The position numbers were made by a program, and so were the translations under genes. From contig CALGYZ010000098.1 of the NCBI GenBank assembly GCA_937934645.1, positions 1 through 32,407 of the forward strand: a stretch of 32,407 nt of DNA, read 5' to 3'. Each line of letters starts with the position of its first letter. The first letter of the stretch is position 1. The notes under the pieces were generated by a model, which saw nothing but the letters and a program-made list of their open reading frames with translations, searched no databases and was not told where the DNA came from. The stretch is from an uncultured Bacillaceae bacterium. GTDB lineage: Bacteria > Bacillota > Bacilli > Bacillales > Caldibacillaceae. Positions 1 to 6,555 of this stretch are shown here, piece by piece.

Positions 1-78
1 ACATGGGATTGAATTATCCTATCACATTTCGTATAAAACATCATACTTTCGACATATTTCATGTCCGGGAATTTCCGG

Positions 79-112
79 TAAAAAACCTTCAACGGAAATC
101 ATCCGTTGAAGG
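79..112 (-). terminator. Rho-independent terminator of nadC-nadA
   Basis: A perfect 11-bp stem (CCTTCAACGGA at 86-96 paired with 102-112) has a 5-nt loop. On the minus strand it is followed by six T residues. It lies 10 bp past the nadA stop codon. The 78 bp to its left hold no gene that I can recognise. Confidence 0.9.
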
Positions 113-122
113 CCGAAAAAGA

Positions 123-1235
123 TTAAGCCCTTTCCAGCATCCGGTCTAATGCCTTTTTCGCCTGTTCAGCAACAGGTTTTTCCACCCGGATTTCATTCAC
201 CACTTCACCTTTTTCCAATGCTTCCAAAGACCAAAGAAGATGCGGTAAATCAATCCGGTTCATGGTTAAACAAGTACACATATACAGATTTAGTGAAAAC
301 ACTTCTTTATCGGTGCATTGTTTTGCTAAACGGTTCACCAGGTTCATTTCCGTTCCTACCGCCCATTTTGTTCCCGAATTGGAATTTTTGATTGTTTCAA
401 TGATATAAGTCGTTGATCCGGCGTAATCCGCCAGTGCCACAACTTCACGGCTGCACTCCGGATGAACGATAATTTTTGCGTCCGGATGATTTTTCCGTAC
501 TTGTTCAATGTTTTTTACTGTAAATAAAGCATGGACGGAACAATGGCCTTTCCATAAAATAATTTTTACTTGTTCGATATCACCATCAAACTCCAACCGT
601 TCAGATTCCGGATCCCAAACAGCCATCTGCTCAAGGCGGACTCCCAAATCATAAGCTGTATTTCTTCCCAAATGCTGGTCCGGTAAAAATAAAACCCGCT
701 CTTTTTGTGTGAATGCCCATTCAAGCATTTTTCGGGCGTTGGACGATGTCACGGTTGCACCGCCTGTTTCACCGACAAATGCCTTAATTTCTGCAGTGGA
801 ATTGACATATGTCAACGGCAGGATCGTATCACCGAAGATTTCCTGCAGTTTTTGCCAGGCACGCTCGGTTTGCTCCAAATCCGCCATATCCGCTAAAGAG
901 CACCCTGCCCGCATATCCGGCAAAATGACCTTTTGATCATCAGATGTTAAAATATCCGCCGTCTCAGCCATGAAATGCACACCGCAGAAAACGATATATT
1001 CTGCCGCTTCATTTGCCGCCGAGACCTGTGCCAATCGTAATGAATCTCCAACGGCATCCGCAAATTGAATGACTTCGTCTTTTTGATAATGATGGCACGG
1101 AATAAATAAACGGCTGCCCAGTTTCTGTTTAATTTCCCGGACCCGCTCTTCCATTTCTTCCCGTGACATCGTGCGGTAACGCTCCGGTAACCTGTTCAAT
1201 GACTGTTTTTGGACAATTTCTTCAAGCAAGCTCAT
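123..1235 (-). CDS. nadA: Quinolinate synthase NadA
   Basis: NadA condenses iminoaspartate with dihydroxyacetone phosphate to give quinolinate, the first committed pyridine precursor in cytoplasmic de novo NAD synthesis. The 370-residue length fits the long Bacillus-type form. Cys112, Cys232 and Cys322 sit two positions beyond the Cys110/230/320 ligands known for the B. subtilis 4Fe-4S cluster, and the local contexts AGCSLAD, GHCSVH and CTCLTMN agree. Other family motifs are the HHYQKDEV stretch near residue 48 and the HPEC motif near 258. The start codon overlaps the nadC stop by 4 bp (ATGA), so the two genes are probably translationally coupled. The cluster-loading partner is plausibly the NifS-type desulfurase encoded divergently upstream. 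The assignment is very secure. Confidence 0.97.
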   Translation of the reverse strand: MSLLEEIVQKQSLNRLPERYRTMSREEMEERVREIKQKLGSRLFIPCHHYQKDEVIQFADAVGDSLRLAQVSAANEAAEYIVFCGVHFMAETADILTSDDQKVILPDMRAGCSLADMADLEQTERAWQKLQEIFGDTILPLTYVNSTAEIKAFVGETGGATVTSSNARKMLEWAFTQKERVLFLPDQHLGRNTAYDLGVRLEQMAVWDPESERLEFDGDIEQVKIILWKGHCSVHALFTVKNIEQVRKNHPDAKIIVHPECSREVVALADYAGSTTYIIETIKNSNSGTKWAVGTEMNLVNRLAKQCTDKEVFSLNLYMCTCLTMNRIDLPHLLWSLEALEKGEVVNEIRVEKPVAEQAKKALDRMLERA

Positions 1236-2074
1236 TTCTTCTCCCCCTCTACTACCAAACTGATATCCATTGCTTTGACAGAATGAGTTAAAAATCCGAG
1301 TGAGATGAAATCAACACCGGTTCCCCTGTATGAAGCCAGGTTATCGGGTGTAATGCCTCCGGATACTTCCGTCAAAATGTGCTTGGGAACCAGTTTGACC
1401 ATTTGTTTAATCTCATCGGGCGTCCGGTTGTCAAACATGATAATGTCCGCCCCGGCGTTAACGGCTTCGATCACTTCTTCTTCTGTTTCCGTCTCCACCT
1501 CAATTTTGACCATATGGCCGGCAGTTTCCCGGACGGCTTCCACCGCTTTTGTGATGGACCCGCAATATGCGATATGGTTATCCTTAATCATTACCCCGTC
1601 GTACAGTCCGAAGCGGTGATTTTTTCCCCCTCCGCATACAACTGCATATTTATCCAACATCCTGAGGCCCGGCGCCGTTTTCCTCGTATCACAAATTGAA
1701 ATGGATGAATCATTTAATATGTCGATGCATCTTTTCGTCATTGTCGAAATTCCGCTCATCCGCTGAAGTAAATTTAACGCCGTTCTTTCCCCGGCTAAAA
1801 TAGCACGCACCGGGCCGGATATTCCGGCAATGACATCACCGTTTTTTACCTGTTCGCCGTCTTCAACAAAAGTTTCGACACGAATCTCCGGAGCCAAAAT
1901 TCTATACAATATCCGGATGATGTCCAAGCCGGAAATCACCCCGTCTTCTTTGGCCAGTAATATTCCTTTCCCCTGCATAGTCTGTGGGAAAATAGCATTG
2001 CTTGTTATGTCTCCCTCCCCGATATCTTCCATTAAAAACGACTCCAGCAACTGTTTCAGCTTTACCGTATTCAT
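1232..2074 (-). CDS. nadC: Nicotinate-nucleotide pyrophosphorylase (carboxylating) NadC
   Basis: NadC converts quinolinate and phosphoribosyl pyrophosphate to nicotinate mononucleotide, CO2 and pyrophosphate, the step after NadA. The protein has 280 residues from the start chosen here. It shows the family blocks DTRKTAPGLR, GGGKNHR, DGVMIKDNH and the late EVSGGI and ISLGFLTHS barrel loops. I chose the ATG at 2074 because AGAGGAG sits 5 nt upstream of it. The in-frame ATG at 2098 lacks a ribosome-binding site. In B. subtilis nadB precedes nadC in this operon. Here nadC is the first gene after the divergent operator region, and no nadB remnant is visible between it and nifS. Repression by NiaR is inferred from the palindromes at 2277-2322. 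Confidence 0.96.
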   Translation of the reverse strand: MNTVKLKQLLESFLMEDIGEGDITSNAIFPQTMQGKGILLAKEDGVISGLDIIRILYRILAPEIRVETFVEDGEQVKNGDVIAGISGPVRAILAGERTALNLLQRMSGISTMTKRCIDILNDSSISICDTRKTAPGLRMLDKYAVVCGGGKNHRFGLYDGVMIKDNHIAYCGSITKAVEAVRETAGHMVKIEVETETEEEVIEAVNAGADIIMFDNRTPDEIKQMVKLVPKHILTEVSGGITPDNLASYRGTGVDFISLGFLTHSVKAMDISLVVEGEKK

Positions 2075-2276
2075 TTTCACTCCTCTTTGATATTTCATTT
2101 GTGTTCCTTATATGGTTTCCCGATAAGCGAATCTTTTGTTAATAAATTCACAACAATAGTATTTTCGGACATATTTTTCAAGATTGCCATGGCAGGACGC
2201 GGAAATAACAGATTATTGTTCACGATGGTTTAATTATTTTCAATGTAAATAACACGCTCTTATTCCGGTGTCTATT

Positions 2277-2322
2277 AGTATATACATATGTCTTGACACA
2301 TATCATGACATATATTTACAAT
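2277..2322. promoter_or_regulatory. Divergent nadC / nifS promoters with NiaR-box-like palindromes
   Basis: On the plus strand TTGACA (2293-2298), an 18-bp spacer and TACAAT (2317-2322) form a good SigA promoter for nifS. On the minus strand ATGATA (2301-2306), 18 bp and TATACT (2277-2282) form a plausible promoter for nadC. An inverted repeat with core TGTC-tt-GACA (2289-2298) inside ATATGTC/GACACATAT, followed by a second ATGACATAT copy (2305-2313), overlaps both promoters. NiaR (YrxA) is known to repress this locus in B. subtilis in response to nicotinate. Assigning this palindrome to NiaR rests on position and symmetry, not on a matrix search. The interval from 2075 to 2276 is a long nadC leader in which I see no gene. 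Confidence 0.65.
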
Positions 2323-2396
2323 GATATCAAGTATTTGAGACGAAATTTTTCGTATTGTGCAAGAAAAACAATTATTAAGGGAGTATAGGACAAACG

Positions 2397-3542
2397 ATGA
2401 TTTATCTGGATTATGCCGCCACAACACCAATCTCTGAGAAAGCTTTACAAGCCTATGCAGAAGCGAGTAAACATTTTTATGGAAATTCGTCCAGCCTGCA
2501 TGATATCGGATCCGATGCCGCTGATTTACTGGAGCTGTGCCGTGAAAAACTTTCCGGATGGTTAAATTGTGACCGGAAAGGAATTTACTTTACAAGTGGG
2601 GGAACGGAGTCGAATATCCTGGCCATTACCTCCCTGATTGATGCACGGAAACATCTCGGGAATCACTTAATCACAACTGAATGTGAACACTCGTCTGTTT
2701 ATAACTTGTTTAAAAAACTGGAAAAATCCGGATTTAAAGTGACATATGTCCCCGTAAAAAAAGACGGTATGATTGATTTACACGCATTGAAAAACGCCGT
2801 AAAAGATACAACCATTCTGGCGTCCATACAACATGTCAATTCCGAAACCGGGGTCATCCAGCCGATCCGGAAAATCGCACGGATTTTGCATAAAAACAAC
2901 GTCCTTTATCATTGTGATATGGTTCAATCTTTCGGAAAAATACCGGTTAATATAGAAGAATTACAGATTGACAGTGTTTCCGTCTCCGGTCATAAAGTTT
3001 ACGGGCCGAAGGGAGTCGGCGCTGTTTATATCAATCCAAAAATAAAATGGCAGCCGCAACTCCCCGGAACAACCCATGAACAGGGATTTCGTCCCGGAAC
3101 CGTGAATGTGCCGGGAATTTGTTCCTTTACCGTGGCGGCAGATGAAGCTTTAGAACATATGGAAACAGAACAACAGCGCATCAAAGCCTTGCGCGAGGAA
3201 TTGGTAAGCCGGTTAAAGAAAAATCCCCGGATTACGATTGAGGAATGTAAAGAAAGTCAGTTGCCAAATATTTTGGGATTAAGGATTGAGGGAATGGAAG
3301 GGCAATATGCCATGCTGGAATGTAACCGGTCAGGATTAGCGATTTCCACCGGAAGCGCCTGTGCCATCGGTATGCAGGAACCTTCCCGGACAATAATGGC
3401 AATGGGCCGGACGAAAGAAGAAGCTTTATCTTTTATCCGCCTCTCCTTTGGCAAATATACGACAAAAAATGATATGATTAAGACAGCCGGGATATTGAAT
3501 CAAGTAATTACCCGTTTTTTTCAAAATAATGAAAGGGGCTGA
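2397..3542 (+). CDS. nifS: NifS-type cysteine desulfurase of the NAD locus
   Basis: This is a PLP-dependent class V aminotransferase-fold enzyme that releases sulfur from cysteine as a persulfide, probably to assemble the NadA 4Fe-4S cluster. Its 381 residues are typical. Lys200 in SVSGHK is the Schiff-base lysine. Cys322 in the STGSACAIG loop is the persulfide-forming cysteine, on a short loop of the NifS/IscS-like kind. His98 in the ECEHSS motif and the SGGTESN block near residue 67 also fit. The gene is divergent from nadC-nadA and is followed after 4 bp by niaR, the arrangement known from B. subtilis. A ribosome-binding site (AAGGGAG) lies upstream of the ATG. General IscS/SufS housekeeping roles are less likely given the context. 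Confidence 0.93.
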   Translation: MIYLDYAATTPISEKALQAYAEASKHFYGNSSSLHDIGSDAADLLELCREKLSGWLNCDRKGIYFTSGGTESNILAITSLIDARKHLGNHLITTECEHSSVYNLFKKLEKSGFKVTYVPVKKDGMIDLHALKNAVKDTTILASIQHVNSETGVIQPIRKIARILHKNNVLYHCDMVQSFGKIPVNIEELQIDSVSVSGHKVYGPKGVGAVYINPKIKWQPQLPGTTHEQGFRPGTVNVPGICSFTVAADEALEHMETEQQRIKALREELVSRLKKNPRITIEECKESQLPNILGLRIEGMEGQYAMLECNRSGLAISTGSACAIGMQEPSRTIMAMGRTKEEALSFIRLSFGKYTTKNDMIKTAGILNQVITRFFQNNERG

Positions 3543-3546
3543 TCGG

Positions 3547-4101
3547 ATGCCGGATTCAGTGAAAAAAATGTCTGGTGCTGAAAGGAAAAAATTCATTCTT
3601 CAAAAGTTAAAAAATTCGGATCAGCCGGTAACAGGAAATGAACTGGCGAAGTTGACCAATGTCAGCCGGCAAGTGATCGTCCAGGATATATCCATCTTAA
3701 GAGCGAAAAATGAACCGATAATCGCCACAAGCCGCGGATATATTTATGTGAAAGCAGAAAAGGAACAGCAGCGTAAACAGACGACCATCGTATGTAAACA
3801 TTCGCCGGAAGAAACGAAGAAAGAATTATACCTGATTGTCGACCATGGTGTTACCGTTAAAGATGTCACTGTTGAACACCATGTATACGGTGATTTGACC
3901 GCTTCCCTTCTCGTCAGCAACCGGAAAGAAGTCGATGAGTTTGTAAAAAAAATTGAAGAAACCAACAGCTCCTATTTATTAACACTGACCGGCGGCATTC
4001 ATTTGCATACATTGGAAGCTGATTCCATGGAACAAATTCAGGCCGCCTGTAAAGATCTGGCAGATGCCGGAATACTCATAAAAGAAGAACTTTCAGATTG
4101 A
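3547..4101 (+). CDS. niaR: NiaR-type nicotinate-responsive transcriptional repressor (YrxA)
   Basis: The protein has an N-terminal winged-helix HTH_11/DeoR-like domain (about residues 10-65, with SRQVIVQDIS as the recognition helix region). A C-terminal 3H domain contains three spaced histidine-bearing motifs (VDHGVT, EHHVYGD and the GGIHLH segment). In B. subtilis and relatives this family represses NAD synthesis and niacin salvage genes using nicotinate as corepressor. The start at 3547 is preferred because AAAGGGG lies 8 nt upstream; the ATG at 3529 inside nifS has no ribosome-binding site. With this start the protein has 184 residues, close to the usual length. It is co-transcribed with nifS and probably autoregulates through the operator at 2277-2322. 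Confidence 0.92.
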   Translation: MPDSVKKMSGAERKKFILQKLKNSDQPVTGNELAKLTNVSRQVIVQDISILRAKNEPIIATSRGYIYVKAEKEQQRKQTTIVCKHSPEETKKELYLIVDHGVTVKDVTVEHHVYGDLTASLLVSNRKEVDEFVKKIEETNSSYLLTLTGGIHLHTLEADSMEQIQAACKDLADAGILIKEELSD

Positions 4102-4164
4102 TTTCACTCAGTTTGGCCGGAAAAGATCATATGCACCCTAAGAATAATAGAATTTTGGCAAATA

Positions 4165-4194
4165 AAAAGCTGTCCGGCATTTGGAACAGCTTTT
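4165..4194. terminator. Bidirectional terminator between niaR and the thiol peroxidase gene
   Basis: An AAAAGCTGT arm and an ACAGCTTTT arm enclose a CCGGCATTTGGA loop that can extend the stem with one bulge. The A-rich left arm and T-rich right arm give U-tracts on both transcripts, so it can serve niaR (plus) and the convergent peroxidase gene (minus). Confidence 0.75.
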
Positions 4195-4202
4195 AAAAAT
4201 TA

Positions 4203-4751
4203 TTAAACCAATAATTCTTCGATATACGGTTCAATATCAATCGGACTGACCGGAGGCTCAAAACGTTTTACGACTTTACCATTCTTGTTTACTAAAAATT
4301 TGGTAAAGTTCCAACGTATGGCATTGCCGACCGAGTATTGCGGATATACTTCCTTTACCATAGCATCAAATAACCGGTTGGTGGAAACACTCAAATCCAG
4401 CCCTTCATACGGTGCCTTTTCTTTTAAATATTGATAGAGCGGATATGCATTTTCACCGTTGACATTAATTTTTTCAAAAATCGGGAAAGTTACACCATAA
4501 TTTAAGCTGCAAAACTGTTTAATCTCCTGGCTGGAACCCGGTTCCTGTTCCTTAAACTGGTTGCATGGAAATGCGAGGATTTCAAATCCTTTATTACGAT
4601 AGCGGTCATAAAGCTTTTGCAAATCTTCATATTGTACCGTAAATCTGCATTTGCTCGCTGTGTTTACAATCAATAAAACTTTTCCTTTATATTTTTCCAA
4701 TGAAACCGGATTTCCGTCAATATCTTTTACAGTAAATTGATAAATGCTCAT
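4203..4751 (-). CDS. Glutathione peroxidase-family thiol peroxidase
   Basis: This cytoplasmic thioredoxin-fold peroxidase reduces hydroperoxides. Gram-positive members normally use thioredoxin rather than glutathione. The peroxidatic cysteine is Cys36 in NTASKC. The catalytic partners Gln (in FPCNQF, near 72-77) and Trp/Asn (in RWNFTKF, near 145-150) are present. The usual context after the cysteine is GFTPQY; here it reads RFTVQY, replacing both the glycine and the proline. The 182-residue length is slightly above the roughly 160 of the family, with a short acidic C-terminal tail. GGAAGGAG precedes the ATG. It resembles B. subtilis BsaA but no stress operator is obvious, so I leave the symbol blank. 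Confidence 0.9.
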   Translation of the reverse strand: MSIYQFTVKDIDGNPVSLEKYKGKVLLIVNTASKCRFTVQYEDLQKLYDRYRNKGFEILAFPCNQFKEQEPGSSQEIKQFCSLNYGVTFPIFEKINVNGENAYPLYQYLKEKAPYEGLDLSVSTNRLFDAMVKEVYPQYSVGNAIRWNFTKFLVNKNGKVVKRFEPPVSPIDIEPYIEELLV

Positions 4752-4807
4752 GAATCCTGCTCCTTCCAGACAATGAAATTTGGTAAATAAGACCTGATAC
4801 TAGTTCC

Positions 4808-4837
4808 ATAGTAGTATGGATATCTTTATAAAATCAA
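4808..4837 (-). promoter_or_regulatory. Predicted promoter of the thiol peroxidase gene
   Basis: On the minus strand TTGATT (4832-4837), an 18-bp spacer and TACTAT (4808-4813) form a good SigA-type promoter, giving a leader of about 50 nt. A small CCATA-gtag-TATGG inverted repeat (4806-4819) covers the -10 element and could be an operator. Confidence 0.55.
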
Positions 4838-4898
4838 GAAAAAACACCCAATTTATATATTCTCACAATTTTATGTTCATAATTTCACTTTTATGCAT

Positions 4899-4996
4899 TT
4901 GTTTAGTACATTCATTATTTCATATATAGCAGATAGCAAATATAACTTTCCTGAAAACAAAGAGACACTTTCGATTATAGAAAGTGTCATTTTTTG
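4899..4996 (+). ncRNA. Candidate short intergenic transcript with strong terminator
   Basis: The 339-bp interval 4752-5090 has no convincing gene. A perfect 9-bp hairpin (GACACTTTC at 4964-4972 with 4980-4988) is followed by ATTTTTTG on the plus strand, an ideal terminator. No plus-strand gene precedes it. TTGTTT (4899-4904), 18 bp and TATATA (4923-4928) could start an RNA of about 60 nt ending there. The same hairpin, followed by tctttgtttt on the minus strand, may instead terminate the cyclase gene, whose stop is about 100 bp away. The hairpin is certain; the RNA is speculative. Confidence 0.3.
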
Positions 4997-5090
4997 TTCC
5001 TTCGTTCATATTCACTTCAAATCTGCGATTCAAAAGCATTGGGAGGAATTCCTTCCTGTATAAATCATAGGTTCCTGCCCAATTATACAC

Positions 5091-6407
5091 TTATTCACCG
5101 GTACCAGTATATTTCTGCACCTGATTTCTTCCGTTTTTCTTTGCACGGTATAATGCCTTGTCAGCCATTAAAATCAGATCGTTTGGCATTAGATTCTTAT
5201 CGGGTATGATTGTTGCCACTCCCACGCTTACGGTTACATATTTGTGAATAGGTGAACTTTTATGAGGTATTTTTAAACAGCAAATTTCCTTTCTGATTTC
5301 ATCGGCGATTGCCAATGTTTCTTTTTCATTCCGCTGCAAAAGAACCATGGCAAATTCTTCCCCGCCGTACCGGGCGGCAATATTGATTTTCCTGTTGCAT
5401 AATTGAATCAAATAATTAGAAATCTGCTTTAAACATTCATCTCCTGCCAAATGACCGTATGTATCATTAAATTTTTTAAAATAATCAATATCCAGTAATA
5501 TAATCGAGATCGTAAAGTTATGTTCTTTAGCATGATCCCAGTGCTTGTGCAAAAATTCATTAAAATATTGACGATTATATAAACCGGTTAATCCGTCGAT
5601 ATTGGCTTTTAATTCCAATTGACGGATGCTGTTTGCCAGCTCCGAGCGCATGATCCCCACGTTCCGGATCAATTCCGCCAGTTCGTCTTTTTCCGAATAT
5701 ACGGGGATTTTCTTCGTAAAATCGTGCCTCGCATACGCTTTCACACATTTGCTTAAATTAATGATCGGATGAATAATCCTTCTTAATACTTTAATATTGG
5801 TATATAAATTTAATACCATCGTTACGATGACAATGAAAACTAAACTGAGCAATGTGATATTGACCCGTTTTTTCATCGTCTCCCGGACAATGCTTCTTTC
5901 CTGCTCAATTTCTTGGGTAAAACCAATAAATGAGCTGCGGAATTCATCCATTGCTTTTTTTCCTTCCTGCATAAACGGAATTTCCGGCTCTTTATTCTCC
6001 ATAGCCAAATCGACTAGCGGTTGGTTGTATTTTTCTTGCCAGTACTGTCCTTTGTCAATTAATTCATTAATTTCATCACTAAGATCAGGATAATCTTCCT
6101 TATGCTTTATTAAAACTTTAATACTATGAAAAAAATCTTCCTTTCCCTTTGCAAGCGGTTCAAAAAAGGTTTTATCGCCTGTTAGATGGTAACCTCTTTG
6201 TCCTGTTTCCTGCTCAATGATCGATTTATATAAACTGTTTCCTGCTTCCTCAATCCGGTCCAGGACCTGTTGGTCACGGATATTTTCATTTAGCGAAAAC
6301 TTTATTCCGATAATCCCGACTAAAATAAATACCGTCATAAATATTGTCGAGGCCAGCAATGTATGTTGAAGGCAGCTGCCCAAAGTCCCGAACACTTTTT
6401 CCTTCAT
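5091..6407 (-). CDS. Membrane diguanylate cyclase (CHASE3-HAMP-GGDEF)
   Basis: The protein is predicted to make cyclic di-GMP in response to an extracellular cue. TM1 spans about residues 15-36. An all-helical extracytoplasmic domain follows (about 40-170) with the CHASE3 signature ETGQRGYHLTG near 62. TM2 lies near 178-198, a HAMP segment near 200-250, and the GGDEF domain at about 268-435. The active-site motif is GGEEF at 348-352, so catalysis is expected. The product-inhibition site five residues upstream reads RKIN rather than RxxD, so feedback inhibition may be weak. The gene stands alone, with no receptor or phosphodiesterase beside it. The final residues are polar and there is no EAL domain. 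The ligand of the CHASE3 domain cannot be read from sequence. Confidence 0.92.
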   Translation of the reverse strand: MKEKVFGTLGSCLQHTLLASTIFMTVFILVGIIGIKFSLNENIRDQQVLDRIEEAGNSLYKSIIEQETGQRGYHLTGDKTFFEPLAKGKEDFFHSIKVLIKHKEDYPDLSDEINELIDKGQYWQEKYNQPLVDLAMENKEPEIPFMQEGKKAMDEFRSSFIGFTQEIEQERSIVRETMKKRVNITLLSLVFIVIVTMVLNLYTNIKVLRRIIHPIINLSKCVKAYARHDFTKKIPVYSEKDELAELIRNVGIMRSELANSIRQLELKANIDGLTGLYNRQYFNEFLHKHWDHAKEHNFTISIILLDIDYFKKFNDTYGHLAGDECLKQISNYLIQLCNRKINIAARYGGEEFAMVLLQRNEKETLAIADEIRKEICCLKIPHKSSPIHKYVTVSVGVATIIPDKNLMPNDLILMADKALYRAKKNGRNQVQKYTGTGE

Positions 6408-6489
6408 ACGTTTTCCACATCACCTTTACCCGTATTCAAAATTTACACCTATATACCTATTTCATTTTATCACAATTTCTAAAGTAATA

Positions 6490-6501
6490 GGAACATGTTC
6501 C
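6490..6501. promoter_or_regulatory. Perfect 12-bp palindrome upstream of the diguanylate cyclase gene
   Basis: GGAACATGTTCC is a perfect palindrome about 83 bp upstream of the cyclase start codon, near where a -35 region could lie. The half-sites resemble SOS boxes, but Gram-positive LexA sites have a 4-bp spacer rather than the 2 bp seen here. It could be the operator of an unknown regulator. Confidence 0.35.
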
Positions 6502-6518
6502 TTTTCCGGGTTAATAAA

Positions 6519-6551
6519 AAACCCGGAAATGTGCTTTACATTCCCGGGTTT
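6519..6551 (-). terminator. Terminator of trpB
   Basis: A 14-bp stem with one mismatch (AAACCCGGAAATGT at 6519-6532 with 6538-6551) has a 5-nt loop. On the minus strand it ends in TTTTTTATT. It begins 4 bp after the trpB stop codon. Confidence 0.9.
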
Positions 6552-6555
6552 CTTT

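Noticed and set aside
5004..5046. Minus-strand 39-codon frame after the cyclase gene
   Set aside because: It reads through the strong terminator hairpin at 4964-4988, and the GGAAGGAATTCC before it is a palindrome rather than a good Shine-Dalgarno arrangement.
6490..6501. LexA (SOS) box before the cyclase gene
   Set aside because: The Gram-positive LexA box is GAAC-N4-GTTC; this palindrome has only 2 bp between the half-sites.
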